64,000 bases of DNA from Vreelandella songnenensis (lineage in GTDB: Bacteria > Pseudomonadota > Gammaproteobacteria > Pseudomonadales > Halomonadaceae). Below the pieces are notes generated by a model, which did no database searches, was not told the origin of the DNA, and saw only the letters and a list, made by a program, of their open reading frames with translations. A program made the translations under genes and the position numbers. Positions 54,859-63,178 of this stretch are shown here, piece by piece; position 1 is the first letter of the stretch; each line of letters opens with the position of its first letter. The stretch is taken from positions 1 through 64,000 of the forward strand of contig NZ_PVTK01000003.1 of assembly GCF_003002925.1 (NCBI RefSeq), in the 5' to 3' direction.

Positions 54859-55785
54859 CTAGGCGATAACAACCCCGTTGCCGCCAGCCTCCTTGGCTTT
54901 GTACATGGCATCGTCGGCCCGGTCCAGGATGCAGCGGTGGGTGGTTTCAGCGTAGCAGGCAACGCCCGTTGATACAGTGACGCGTATCTGCTGGCTGGTA
55001 AAACGTGCGCTCGCGATCGCCTCGCATACGCGCTGCATGGCCCGCTTCGCAGCCTGGGTCTCCACTTCCGGCATGATGATCAAAAACTCCTCGCCGCCCA
55101 GGCGCACCTGAATATCCGTGCTGCGCAGGGTCTGGCCGACCAACTCCGTGACTTCTCTGAGTGCGTCGTCGCCAATGCCGTGGCCGTAGGTGTCGTTGAT
55201 GGCCTTGAAGCTATCCAGGTCAAAGATGGCGATGCTGAGCGCGTTGCCGTAGCGCTTTGAGCGCTGCTGCTCCTCTTCCAGGCGCTGAAGGCCGGCCCGG
55301 CGGTTGAACAACCCCGTCAGCTCGTCATGATGGGCCAGGTGATCCAGGCGCTCGTTGGCCTTTTTCAACCGCTCTTCCAACTGCTTGCGTTCGGTAATAT
55401 CGACAATGAACGTTACCTTGCGCGGCCTGCCGTCGTCGCCTTCAATACGCGCCGCCTCGGCAATGATCGTGTATACGTCCCCTTGCCTGCCGTGAACTTC
55501 CCACTCCTGGCGAAGCTCCTGATTGCTGTCGCCCTTGATGAACTCGTCATGCAGCGTCGTCAGTTGATCACGGTTGGCTGGTGACACCATCAGGGTAAAG
55601 TGCTTGCCCAGCAACTCCTCTTCGGTATAGCCGTAAAAGTTGCAGTAAGCGGCATTGACCATCTCGAAATGGCCATCGGGGTCGGTAACACAGATACCTA
55701 AGGGGGCTGTCTTGATAATATTCTCAGTATTGCGCTTTGAGCGGGTGAACAATTGATAGATCTGCTCCAGGCCCTTATCGATCAT
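54859..55785 (-). CDS. PAS-GGDEF diguanylate cyclase
   Basis: This enzyme would make cyclic di-GMP. The 308-residue product has a PAS sensor domain (about residues 22-135: APLGICVTDPDGHFEMVNAA ... FIVDITERKQ), a coiled linker and a GGDEF domain with DELTGLFNRRAG, FDLDSFKAINDTYGHGIGD and LGGEEF. RxxD (RSTD) lies five residues before GGEEF, so the product-inhibition site is intact. It overlaps the EAL gene upstream by 11 bases. There is no membrane segment, so it is cytoplasmic. Confidence 0.93.
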   Translation of the reverse strand: MIDKGLEQIYQLFTRSKRNTENIIKTAPLGICVTDPDGHFEMVNAAYCNFYGYTEEELLGKHFTLMVSPANRDQLTTLHDEFIKGDSNQELRQEWEVHGRQGDVYTIIAEAARIEGDDGRPRKVTFIVDITERKQLEERLKKANERLDHLAHHDELTGLFNRRAGLQRLEEEQQRSKRYGNALSIAIFDLDSFKAINDTYGHGIGDDALREVTELVGQTLRSTDIQVRLGGEEFLIIMPEVETQAAKRAMQRVCEAIASARFTSQQIRVTVSTGVACYAETTHRCILDRADDAMYKAKEAGGNGVVIA

Positions 55786-56587
55786 GAAGGCTACCCGCGA
55801 TTGTTGTTAGCTGGGCTTCGTCGCGTAAAGCAGCGAGCCGGAGTGTCAGATCTTCACCTAATGAATTGACGGCAGGTCTGGCAAAATAAAACCCTTGCTG
55901 GAGGACAATGCCCGCCTTGGCAAGCCAGAGCGCTTCTGCATGGGTTTCGACACCTTCGGCGATCAGTTCGATCTCCAGTTTCCCGGCCAGCGATACCAGG
56001 GCGCTCAAGAGTGCCTGACGGCGCGGATGATGGTCACAGTTCATGACCAGCTCGCGGTCAATCTTGAGCCTGTCCGGGGTAAGGTCGGTCAGTAGATCCA
56101 GGTTGGCATAGCCGTTGCCGAAATCGTCCAGCGCGGTCTTGAAGCCCATGGAGCGGTAGGCGCCGATGATATCGCGCAGATGTTCGCGATCCTTGACGCG
56201 CTCGGTTTCGGTGACTTCGAAAATAAGCCGTTCGGCGGGCCAGCCGACGCGGCGCGAGGTTTCAAGCGTGGCCTGAATGCAGGCCTCGGGCTCATAAACC
56301 GCGTTGGGTAGAAAGTTGATCGACAGGCTGGTCTGCATGCCAAGCGCGCTGGCCATTTCGATGGCCTTGACGCGGCAGGCCTGATCAAATCGATAAAGAA
56401 GATCGTCGGTTACCTGAGAGAGAATACTCCAGGCAGATTCGCCCTCTAACCCGCGAACCAGGGCTTCGTAAGCCTCTGTTCGCGCATGGGCAAGATTGAC
56501 GATAGGCTGGAATGCCATGGTGAAATCGAACGGCAGTTCGCCTTCACAGCGTTTACAGCGCCCGTTGACGCGTGCGCAATGACTCAT
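55775..56587 (-). CDS. EAL-domain cyclic di-GMP phosphodiesterase with N-terminal cysteine cluster
   Basis: EAL proteins degrade cyclic di-GMP. The 270-residue product has the catalytic motifs EALVRG, FEVTETERV, DDFGNGYANLDLL, LKIDRELV and IAEGVET, so all metal ligands appear present. The first 20 residues (HCARVNGRCKRCEG) contain Cys4, Cys11 and Cys14, which might form a metal or redox sensor. It starts the two-gene operon with the GGDEF gene, overlapping by 11 bases: making and breaking enzymes made from one message. Confidence 0.92.
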   Translation of the reverse strand: MSHCARVNGRCKRCEGELPFDFTMAFQPIVNLAHARTEAYEALVRGLEGESAWSILSQVTDDLLYRFDQACRVKAIEMASALGMQTSLSINFLPNAVYEPEACIQATLETSRRVGWPAERLIFEVTETERVKDREHLRDIIGAYRSMGFKTALDDFGNGYANLDLLTDLTPDRLKIDRELVMNCDHHPRRQALLSALVSLAGKLEIELIAEGVETHAEALWLAKAGIVLQQGFYFARPAVNSLGEDLTLRLAALRDEAQLTTIAGSLHDR

Positions 56588-56753
56588 AAAGCCTCCTTAC
56601 TTGCCGTGCCCGCACAATCCCTTGTTGCAAACACTTGTTGTTTACAAACGGACACATCGATATAGAACATAGCTAAGTGTAGCGGCTATCGGGCGCTTGG
56701 ATAATATGCCAGGTTATTAATTGGTCGAGTCGCCGTATTTATAGTAAGTGCAT

Positions 56754-56775
56754 AAAAAAGCGCCCGATAGGGCGC
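56754..56775 (-). terminator. Terminator of the CoA-transferase operon
   Basis: On the minus strand GCGCCC-TATC-GGGCGC is followed by six T. It lies 41 bases beyond the CoA-transferase stop and would end the gcdH-CoA-transferase transcript. Confidence 0.85.
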
Positions 56776-56815
56776 CTGTAAGGGAGTATATACTGCTGGT
56801 CTGGCGCGCAGTGGA

Positions 56816-58030
56816 TTAAATGATGCCGGCTTCCTGCAGCGCCTGGCGCTGTGCGGGGCTAATGCCGATTTCCTCGAGGATAGCATCGGTGTGCTCACCC
56901 AGGCTGGGTGGGGCGGTGGACGCGCTGATGGACTCGCCGTTCATGCGAATGGGGTTGGCCACCAGGTTGACCACGCCGGCCTGGGAGTGGGGTAGCGTCT
57001 GTTTCAGGCCGCGCGCCTTGACGTGGGGGTCATCAAATACGCGGTCCAGGGTGTTGATCGGCCCGCAGGGCACGCCGACGGTTTCAAGCGCTGCCAGCCA
57101 CTCATCGGTGGTGCGCTGGGCAAGGGCCGCCTGGAGAATGGGCACCAGGGTTTCACGCTGATGGACCCGAGCGCCGTTGGTTGCAAACCGTGCATCGGTT
57201 GGCAGCTCGCTCAGCGAAAGCACCTCGCAAAAACGCCGAAACTGCTCATCGTTACCCACCGCGATGATCATGTGGCCATCAAAGGTGGCAAACGCCTGGT
57301 AGGGCACGATATTGGGATGTGCGTTGCCCAGACGCTGCGGCACCTTGCCCGATGTCAGGTAGTTGAGCGCCTGATTGGCCAGCACGCCCACCTGAACGTC
57401 CATCAGCGCCATGTCGATATGGCAACCCGCATCCGTATCCCGGCGCTGGTAGAGCGCAGCGAGCACCGCATTGGCGGCGTAAAGCCCAGTGAAGATGTCG
57501 GTAAACGCCACGCCGCTTTTCACCGGCCCACCGCCGGGCTCAAGGTCGGGCTTGCCGGTCAGGCTCATGATGCCGCCCATGGCTTGAATCATGAAGTCAT
57601 AGCCCGCGCGGTGGGCGTAGGGGCTTTCCTGGCCAAAGCCGGTAATCGAGCAGTAGACAAGCCGCGGGTTGAGCGTCTTGAGGCTTGCGTAATCCAGCCC
57701 GTAGCGCTTGAGCCCGCCCACCTTGAAGTTCTCCAGCAGCACATCGGATTGAGCTACCAGCTGGCGGATAAGCGCCTGGCCTTCCGGCTTGGCCATGTCG
57801 ATGGTGACCGAGCGCTTGCCGCGGTTAGCGCACAGGTAGTAGGCCGATTCCGCCGTGCCTTCAAGCCAGGGCGGGCCCCAGTGGCGGGTATCGTCGCCCG
57901 CGACCGGGCGCTCCACCTTGATCACGTCCGCGCCCATGTCAGCAAGCATCTGCCCGCACCACGGCCCTGCCAGCACCCGGGAAATGTCGAGTACCTTGAT
58001 GCCGGCCAGCGGTTTGGAAGGTGTGCTCAT
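56816..58030 (-). CDS. CaiB/BaiF family (class III) CoA-transferase, probable succinyl-CoA:glutarate CoA-transferase
   Basis: Class III CoA-transferases pass CoA between carboxylic acids. The 404-residue product has the N-terminal LAGIKVLDISRVLAGPWCGQ, the ANRGKRSVTIDM segment and the catalytic Asp in GVAFTDIFTGLYAANAVLAA. Next to glutaryl-CoA dehydrogenase, it is best read as the enzyme that activates glutarate (SUGCT/GcoT-like); sequence alone does not fix the acid. It lies 61 bases downstream of gcdH in the same direction. Confidence 0.88.
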   Translation of the reverse strand: MSTPSKPLAGIKVLDISRVLAGPWCGQMLADMGADVIKVERPVAGDDTRHWGPPWLEGTAESAYYLCANRGKRSVTIDMAKPEGQALIRQLVAQSDVLLENFKVGGLKRYGLDYASLKTLNPRLVYCSITGFGQESPYAHRAGYDFMIQAMGGIMSLTGKPDLEPGGGPVKSGVAFTDIFTGLYAANAVLAALYQRRDTDAGCHIDMALMDVQVGVLANQALNYLTSGKVPQRLGNAHPNIVPYQAFATFDGHMIIAVGNDEQFRRFCEVLSLSELPTDARFATNGARVHQRETLVPILQAALAQRTTDEWLAALETVGVPCGPINTLDRVFDDPHVKARGLKQTLPHSQAGVVNLVANPIRMNGESISASTAPPSLGEHTDAILEEIGISPAQRQALQEAGII

Positions 58031-58091
58031 GGTGACTCCTTTGGCCTGCCGATTAAGCGGCTCAATCAGTTGAACCGCCTGGATGAACGCT

Positions 58092-59270
58092 TTAGAAGAA
58101 CGACTGAAGGCCGGTCTGGGCGCGGCCCAGAATCAAGGCGTGCACGTCGTGGGTACCTTCGTAGGTGTTGACCGATTCCAGGTTCACCATGTGACGGATC
58201 ACGCCGTACTCGTCGGATACACCGTTGCCGCCGTGCATGTCCCGGGAAACCCGCGCAATATCCAGCGCCTTGCCGCAGTTGTTGCGCTTGATCAGCGAGA
58301 CCATTTCCGGCGTCCAGTTGCCGCTGTCCATCAGCCGGCCCACTTGAAGCGCGGCCTGCAGGCCCAGGGTGATTTCCGTCTGCATGTCGGCGAGTTTTTT
58401 CTGGATCAGCTGGTTGGCGGCCAGCGGGCGGCCGAACTGCTTGCGGTCCAGGGTGTACTGGCGCGCTGCGTGCCAGCAGAATTCCGCCGTGCCCATCACG
58501 CCCCAGGCAATGCCGTAGCGCGCCTTGTTCAGGCAGCCAAACGGGCCTTTAAGGCCGCTGACGTTGGGCAGCAGGTTCTCTTCGGGCACGAAAGCGTTAT
58601 CCAGCACGATCTCGCCGGTCACCGAGGCACGCAGCGACACCTTGCCTTCGATCTTGGGGGTGGAGAAGCCTTCGGTGCCGCGCTCCACGATGAAGCCCTT
58701 GATCTGATTATCGTGGGCGGCGGATTTGGCCCACACCACCGCGATATCGGCAATCGGGCTGTTGGTGATCCACATCTTGGCGCCGGTAAGCCGGTAACCG
58801 CCGTCCACTTTCTCGGCGCGGGTAATCATCGAGCCCGGGTCCGAGCCGTGGTCCGGTTCGGTCAGGCCAAAGCAGCCGACCATTTCGCCGCTGGCGAGCT
58901 TGGGCAGATACTTCTGCTTCTGCTCTTCAGAGCCGTAGGTCTCGATGGGATACATCACCAGCGACGACTGCACGCTCATGGCCGAGCGATAGCCGGAGTC
59001 GACGCGCTCCACCTCGCGGGCAATCAGGCCGTAGGCCACGTGATTGACGCCCGCACCGCCGTACTCCTCGGCGACGGTAGCGCCCAAGAGGCCAAGCTCG
59101 CCCATCTCGGACATGATCTCGCGGTCAAAACGCTCTTCACGGAAGGCGCTGAGTACCCGGGGCTGAAGGTTTTCCTGGCAGTAGTCGTGGGCCGCGTCGC
59201 GAATCTGGCGCTCTTCGTCGGTGAGCTGTTGTTCCAGCAGTAGCGGGTCATCCCAGTTGAAATGTGTCAT
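58092..59270 (-). CDS. gcdH: Glutaryl-CoA dehydrogenase
   Basis: GcdH oxidises and decarboxylates glutaryl-CoA to crotonyl-CoA using FAD. The 392-residue product has [40 protein letters not shown], the flavin region [16 protein letters not shown], and the catalytic Glu in [17 protein letters not shown]. These match GCDH better than other acyl-CoA dehydrogenases. The ATG at 59270 gives the normal family start; the open frame to 59330 is longer. It heads the operon with the CoA-transferase, and the regulator gene lies upstream. Confidence 0.93.
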   Translation of the reverse strand: MTHFNWDDPLLLEQQLTDEERQIRDAAHDYCQENLQPRVLSAFREERFDREIMSEMGELGLLGATVAEEYGGAGVNHVAYGLIAREVERVDSGYRSAMSVQSSLVMYPIETYGSEEQKQKYLPKLASGEMVGCFGLTEPDHGSDPGSMITRAEKVDGGYRLTGAKMWITNSPIADIAVVWAKSAAHDNQIKGFIVERGTEGFSTPKIEGKVSLRASVTGEIVLDNAFVPEENLLPNVSGLKGPFGCLNKARYGIAWGVMGTAEFCWHAARQYTLDRKQFGRPLAANQLIQKKLADMQTEITLGLQAALQVGRLMDSGNWTPEMVSLIKRNNCGKALDIARVSRDMHGGNGVSDEYGVIRHMVNLESVNTYEGTHDVHALILGRAQTGLQSFF

Positions 59271-59381
59271 TACGAAGCTCCTGGCGGTTCTTGAATATTG
59301 TGTTTGAAAAAGCGTTTCGCGTAGACACACAGGCGCCCACGACGAGCCATCGATCTACTCTTCAAGTAAAGTCAATGTATC

Positions 59382-59390
59382 GCCGTTATT
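59382..59390 (-). promoter_or_regulatory. AATAACGGC motif in the gcdH promoter region (candidate GntR site)
   Basis: AATAACGGC on the minus strand lies 112 bases before the gcdH start in an AT-rich stretch rich in T and A runs. The same 9-mer occurs upstream of lhgO at 60210-60218. It could be part of an operator for the GntR protein encoded between them. Confidence 0.3.
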
Positions 59391-59423
59391 TTAAAATATC
59401 TACATTTTTTTAAAATGCAGAAT

Positions 59424-60113
59424 TTACCGAATGCCCCGGGCCTCAAGCACTCGGGTAATGATGGGTACCGGCGTCATCAGGTGATCGCGCATCTGCACGG
59501 CGGCCCGCTCGGCATCGCGGGCCAGAATGACCTCCACCAGGGCTGCGTGCTCCTGGCGCTTGAGTTCGAGCGCGTCCGAAGACATCACGGTTTCCTGCAG
59601 CCAAAGATGGCGGTAACGCTCTACCTGATCGAACAGGGTATGGCGCATTTGCAGCAGGTGGGGGGAGTTGCAGCCGCTGGCGATGGCGGTATGAAACGCC
59701 TTGTGGCGAAAATCCCAGCCGTCGAGCAGCTCATCCGGTGAGCTTATCTCGGTTACCTTGGCAAGCCGGTGGGCGGTAGCCACCACCGAGGCTTCCCAGT
59801 CGTCGTCGCCCCGCTCGATGGCCAGGCGCAGAATCAGCCCCTCAAGCTGAGCACGGGCATCGTAGATATCGTTAAGCTCGGCAAGCGACATGGGGGCCAC
59901 GCGATAGCCCCGCTGGCTGATGGCTACCACCAGGCGGTCAGCCACCAGTTGGGAAAGCGCTTCGCGCAGCGGGCCGGTGCTGACGCCGTAGCGCTCCTTC
60001 AAGCGGCTCATCAAAAGCTTCTCTTCCGGCGCGTAGCGGCCGCGAATAATATCGTGCTTGAGCGTGCGGTAAGCGTTGATGGCGAGGTTCTGGCGCGGCG
60101 CTTCTGTTTCCAT
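59424..60113 (-). CDS. GntR family transcriptional regulator (FadR/FCD type)
   Basis: The 229-residue product has a winged helix (YRTLKHDIIRGRYAPEEKLL ... RYGVSTGPLREALSQLVADR) and a helical FCD domain with the metal-binding pattern of Asp and His residues (ELLDGWDFRHKAFHTAIASG, QHLMTP-like end). It resembles regulators of organic-acid catabolism such as GcdR or CsiR. The ATG at 60113 follows GGGAG; a second ATG at 60137 has its own GGGGGA because of a direct repeat. It lies between gcdH and the divergent lhgO, where it can control both. Confidence 0.9.
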   Translation of the reverse strand: METEAPRQNLAINAYRTLKHDIIRGRYAPEEKLLMSRLKERYGVSTGPLREALSQLVADRLVVAISQRGYRVAPMSLAELNDIYDARAQLEGLILRLAIERGDDDWEASVVATAHRLAKVTEISSPDELLDGWDFRHKAFHTAIASGCNSPHLLQMRHTLFDQVERYRHLWLQETVMSSDALELKRQEHAALVEVILARDAERAAVQMRDHLMTPVPIITRVLEARGIR

Positions 60114-60150
60114 GGCAATCTCCCTACTGGTTTCCATGACAATCCCCCTA
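60107..60150. repeat. 24-bp spaced direct repeat carrying two start sites of the GntR gene
   Basis: TTTCCATGGCAATCTCCCTA (60107-60126) and TTTCCATGACAATCCCCCTA (60131-60150) differ at two positions. Read on the minus strand each holds a purine-rich ribosome site and an ATG, 24 bases apart and in frame, so the regulator may be made in two lengths differing by 8 residues. Confidence 0.7.
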
Positions 60151-60209
60151 ACGCGCGGCTCCCTGGTGAGATGGCGGCAAACAGGCGAAGATAGAACTGG
60201 CGAAAATAG

Positions 60210-60218
60210 AATAACGGC
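60210..60218 (+). promoter_or_regulatory. AATAACGGC motif in the lhgO promoter region (candidate GntR site)
   Basis: This 9-mer lies 44 bases before the lhgO ATG and is shared with the gcdH upstream region. It sits in a small palindrome, AATAG (60205-60209) with CTATT (60218-60222), in the 149-base divergent gap between the GntR gene and lhgO. Confidence 0.35.
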
Positions 60219-60262
60219 TATTATCAATAAATTTTAACAATTTGGCACAAGAGGGGCGATTC

Positions 60263-61459
60263 ATGTGGGATTTCATCATTATTGGCGGCGGCATTCTGGG
60301 CATGTCCACTGCCATGCAGTTGCAAAAGGCCTATCCTGAAAAACGCCTGCTTGTGCTCGAGAAGGAGAGCGGCCCCGCCCAGCACCAGACCGGCCACAAC
60401 AGCGGTGTCATCCATGCCGGGGTGTATTACACGCCGGGCAGTCTGAAAGCCAGATTCTGCCTTGAAGGCAACCGGGCAACCCGGGAATTCTGTGACCAGC
60501 ACGGCGTGGCCTACACCACCTGCGGCAAGCTGCTGGTGGCCACCAACGCGCTTGAAACCGAGCGGATGCGGGCGCTATGGGAGCGCACTGCGGCCAACGG
60601 GCTTGAACGGGAGTGGCTGAGTGGCGAAGCACTCAAAGAGCGCGAACCCTATATTCGCGGTGAAGCGGGCATCTTCGTACCTTCAAGCGGCATCGTCGAC
60701 TACGCCGAGGTCACGCGCGCCATGGCTGCCGAATTCGAGCGCCTGGGCGGCAGCATCCGCTATGGCGTCAAGGTCACGGGGCTTGAAGAGCGCCGGGCGG
60801 AAGTCGTGGTCAGCACCGCTCAGGACACGTTCAGCAGCCGCTACCTGGTGACCTGCGCAGGGCTCATGGCGGATCGCGTGATTCGTATGCTGGGTCAGGA
60901 CCCGGGCTTCACGATCTGCCCGTTCAGAGGCGAGTACTACCGCCTGCCGGCGCGGCATAACCAGATCGTCAATCATCTGATCTATCCGATTCCCGACCCC
61001 GCCATGCCGTTTCTGGGCGTTCATCTGACGCGCATGATCGATGGCGGCGTCACGGTCGGGCCCAATGCGGTGCTGGCGCTAAAGCGTGAAGGGTATCGCA
61101 AGCAGGACATGTCACTGCGCGATATGGGCCAGATGTTTACCCACCCAGGCATATTGAAGGTATTGGGCAGGCATCTGAAACCCGGCCTTGGCGAGATGAA
61201 GAACTCGCTTTACAAGCGCGGCTATCTGGAGCTGGTGCGCAAATACTGCCCCAGCCTGACGCTTGATGACCTGCTGCCTTACCCGGCGGGCGTGCGCGCT
61301 CAGGCGGTTTCGCGGCAGGGCAAGCTGATGGATGATTTCGTGTTCGTGAACACCCGGCGGACCGTGAACGTGGGCAACGCGCCGTCGCCGGCGGCCACCT
61401 CGGCGCTGCCTATCGGGGCACATATTACCCGGCAGGTCATGGCACTATTGTCCCAATAG
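60263..61459 (+). CDS. lhgO: L-2-hydroxyglutarate oxidase/dehydrogenase
   Basis: LhgO is an FAD enzyme that converts L-2-hydroxyglutarate to 2-oxoglutarate, passing electrons to oxygen or the quinone pool. The 398-residue product has the DAO-fold dinucleotide loop IIIGGGILGMSTAMQLQ, the signature HQTGHNSGVIHAGVYYTPGS, and the C-terminal FVNTRRTVNVGNAPSPAATS region. The ATG at 60263 has GGGG upstream; a TTG at 60242 would add seven residues. In Pseudomonas it follows csiD (glutarate hydroxylase), but csiD is not seen here. It is divergent from the GntR regulator. Confidence 0.92.
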   Translation: MWDFIIIGGGILGMSTAMQLQKAYPEKRLLVLEKESGPAQHQTGHNSGVIHAGVYYTPGSLKARFCLEGNRATREFCDQHGVAYTTCGKLLVATNALETERMRALWERTAANGLEREWLSGEALKEREPYIRGEAGIFVPSSGIVDYAEVTRAMAAEFERLGGSIRYGVKVTGLEERRAEVVVSTAQDTFSSRYLVTCAGLMADRVIRMLGQDPGFTICPFRGEYYRLPARHNQIVNHLIYPIPDPAMPFLGVHLTRMIDGGVTVGPNAVLALKREGYRKQDMSLRDMGQMFTHPGILKVLGRHLKPGLGEMKNSLYKRGYLELVRKYCPSLTLDDLLPYPAGVRAQAVSRQGKLMDDFVFVNTRRTVNVGNAPSPAATSALPIGAHITRQVMALLSQ

Positions 61460-61577
61460 CCTCCACGCATGAGCCGTGCTAACGTCTGGCTACCGCTTCT
61501 GCACGAACAGGAGTCGGAAATTTGCACCTCCTTTGTCAACCCTACCTATAAGTCCAAACAGGACGGAGGCATTACGC

Positions 61578-62540
61578 ATGCGCACACTCAAATACGCAGC
61601 CGCAGCATCCATGCTGGCCGTAGCACTGCCTGCCAGTGCCCAGCAGCTCTCTATCGCCACCGGCGGCACCGGGGGCGTTTACTACCCCATCGGCGGCGGC
61701 CTGGCGGAAATGATCAACAAGCATATCGAAGGCGCTCAGGCGACGGCAGAAGTGACCGGCGCCTCGGTCGAGAACATGGGGCTGATCATGCGTGGCGATG
61801 CCGACCTTGCCACGGCACTTGCCGACACGGTGTATCAGGCATATACCGGCACCGGCGATTTTGAAGGCCGTCAGATAGAAAATACTCGCGCACTCGCCTC
61901 CATCTACCCCAATGCGGTGCAACTGGTCACGCTTGCGGAATCCGACATTCAAAGCATCAGTGACCTGGCCGGCAAGCGGGTTTCCGTCGGTGCGCCGGGG
62001 AGCGGTACCGAGCTTAACGCCCGCGCCGTGCTGGAAGCCAACGGCATCAGCTACAAGGACTTCACGCCTCAGCGGCTCAACTTCAACGAAACCGCCGACG
62101 CTATCCGCGATGGCGATATCGATGCCGGTTTCTGGAGCGTAGGTCCGCCCACCAGCTCGATCCTCAACCTGGCGGCCACGCGTGATATTCGCCTGATCGG
62201 CTTGTCGGATGAAGAGATTGCCAACGCTCAGGAAGAAGAGGCGGTCTTCGCCCCTTACGAGCTGGCCGCCGGCATGTACGACGGCATGGACGAAGCCGTC
62301 CAGACCATCGGCATTCCCAACGTCCTGGTGGTCAATGCCGATATGGATGAAGACCTCGCCTACCAGCTGACCCAACTGCTGTTTGAACACATTGACGAGC
62401 TGATCGCCGTACACCCGGCAGCCAACGACACCACAATCGAGTTCACCATGAACTCTACGCCGGTACCGCTGCACCCGGGCGCGATCCGTTACTTCGAGGA
62501 AGTGGGTGCCGAGATTCCGGACCGCCTGCGCCCGGAATGA
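61578..62540 (+). CDS. TAXI family TRAP transporter substrate-binding protein
   Basis: TAXI proteins are periplasmic receptors of TRAP transporters with a fused permease. The 320-residue product has a signal peptide (YAAAASMLAVALPASAQ) and the family start SIATGGTGGVYYPIGGGLAE, then ADTVYQAYTGTGDFEG and DGDIDAGFWSVGPPTSSILN. GGAGG precedes the ATG at 61578. Position after lhgO suggests an organic acid such as glutarate or 2-hydroxyglutarate, but the ligand is not known. It forms an operon with the DUF1850 gene and the fused permease. Confidence 0.92.
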   Translation: MRTLKYAAAASMLAVALPASAQQLSIATGGTGGVYYPIGGGLAEMINKHIEGAQATAEVTGASVENMGLIMRGDADLATALADTVYQAYTGTGDFEGRQIENTRALASIYPNAVQLVTLAESDIQSISDLAGKRVSVGAPGSGTELNARAVLEANGISYKDFTPQRLNFNETADAIRDGDIDAGFWSVGPPTSSILNLAATRDIRLIGLSDEEIANAQEEEAVFAPYELAAGMYDGMDEAVQTIGIPNVLVVNADMDEDLAYQLTQLLFEHIDELIAVHPAANDTTIEFTMNSTPVPLHPGAIRYFEEVGAEIPDRLRPE

Positions 62541-62561
62541 CGTTCTGACGGAGTATCTGTC

Positions 62562-63074
62562 ATGCAGTGGCAACAACGAACGCTGATGATGCTCCTGCTG
62601 GTCGGTTTACCGCTCGCCGAGGCCGGGGCTTCCCCCGCCTCGGCGTCGGCGCATCTGGTGGTAACTACCCAGCAGGGTGAAACGCTGCTGGATATGCCAG
62701 CGGCCAGCGGAGCGAGCTGGTGCATTCAATGGAAGCATTCGGTTGAACACTTCACGGTGCTGGACTGCTACCGCAACGCGAATGGCGTCATGCAGCTTGA
62801 GCGCAGCCACCAGCCCGACTTTGCCGCCGGGCTTGGGCATATCATGGGCCGGGGTGAGCAGGTATCCGATGGAAAGGGCGGCTACTGGATCAACGCCATC
62901 AACGAGCCGGTGGCCGACAACCGCTATGTGCTTCGGGTCGGCGCGCCAGCGGTCAACCACCAGGTGGTATGGCCGGGGGGTGAGCATCCGGCGGTAAGTC
63001 TGAGCGAGCAGGCGGCCGGGCAACGGGTGACGATCCAGCTGGTAGAGCCATCGACGCACACCATAAGTCAATAA
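62562..63074 (+). CDS. DUF1850 protein associated with TAXI-TRAP transporters
   Basis: The 170-residue product has a signal peptide-like N-terminus (LMMLLLVGLPLAEAGAS) and the DUF1850 pattern SWCIQWKHSVEHFTVLDCYR. Proteins of this family are found beside TAXI receptors and fused TRAP permeases; their role is not established. It lies 21 bases after the TAXI gene and 104 bases before the permease. Confidence 0.85.
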   Translation: MQWQQRTLMMLLLVGLPLAEAGASPASASAHLVVTTQQGETLLDMPAASGASWCIQWKHSVEHFTVLDCYRNANGVMQLERSHQPDFAAGLGHIMGRGEQVSDGKGGYWINAINEPVADNRYVLRVGAPAVNHQVVWPGGEHPAVSLSEQAAGQRVTIQLVEPSTHTISQ

Positions 63075-63178
63075 ACAGTGTGAAGTAAGCAGCCTGAAGT
63101 AGACAAACAACCTGAGCCGCGAGAGCCAGGGTAGTACATGTCATTAAAAACAAGCTAGACAACATTTCCGAGGACTTC

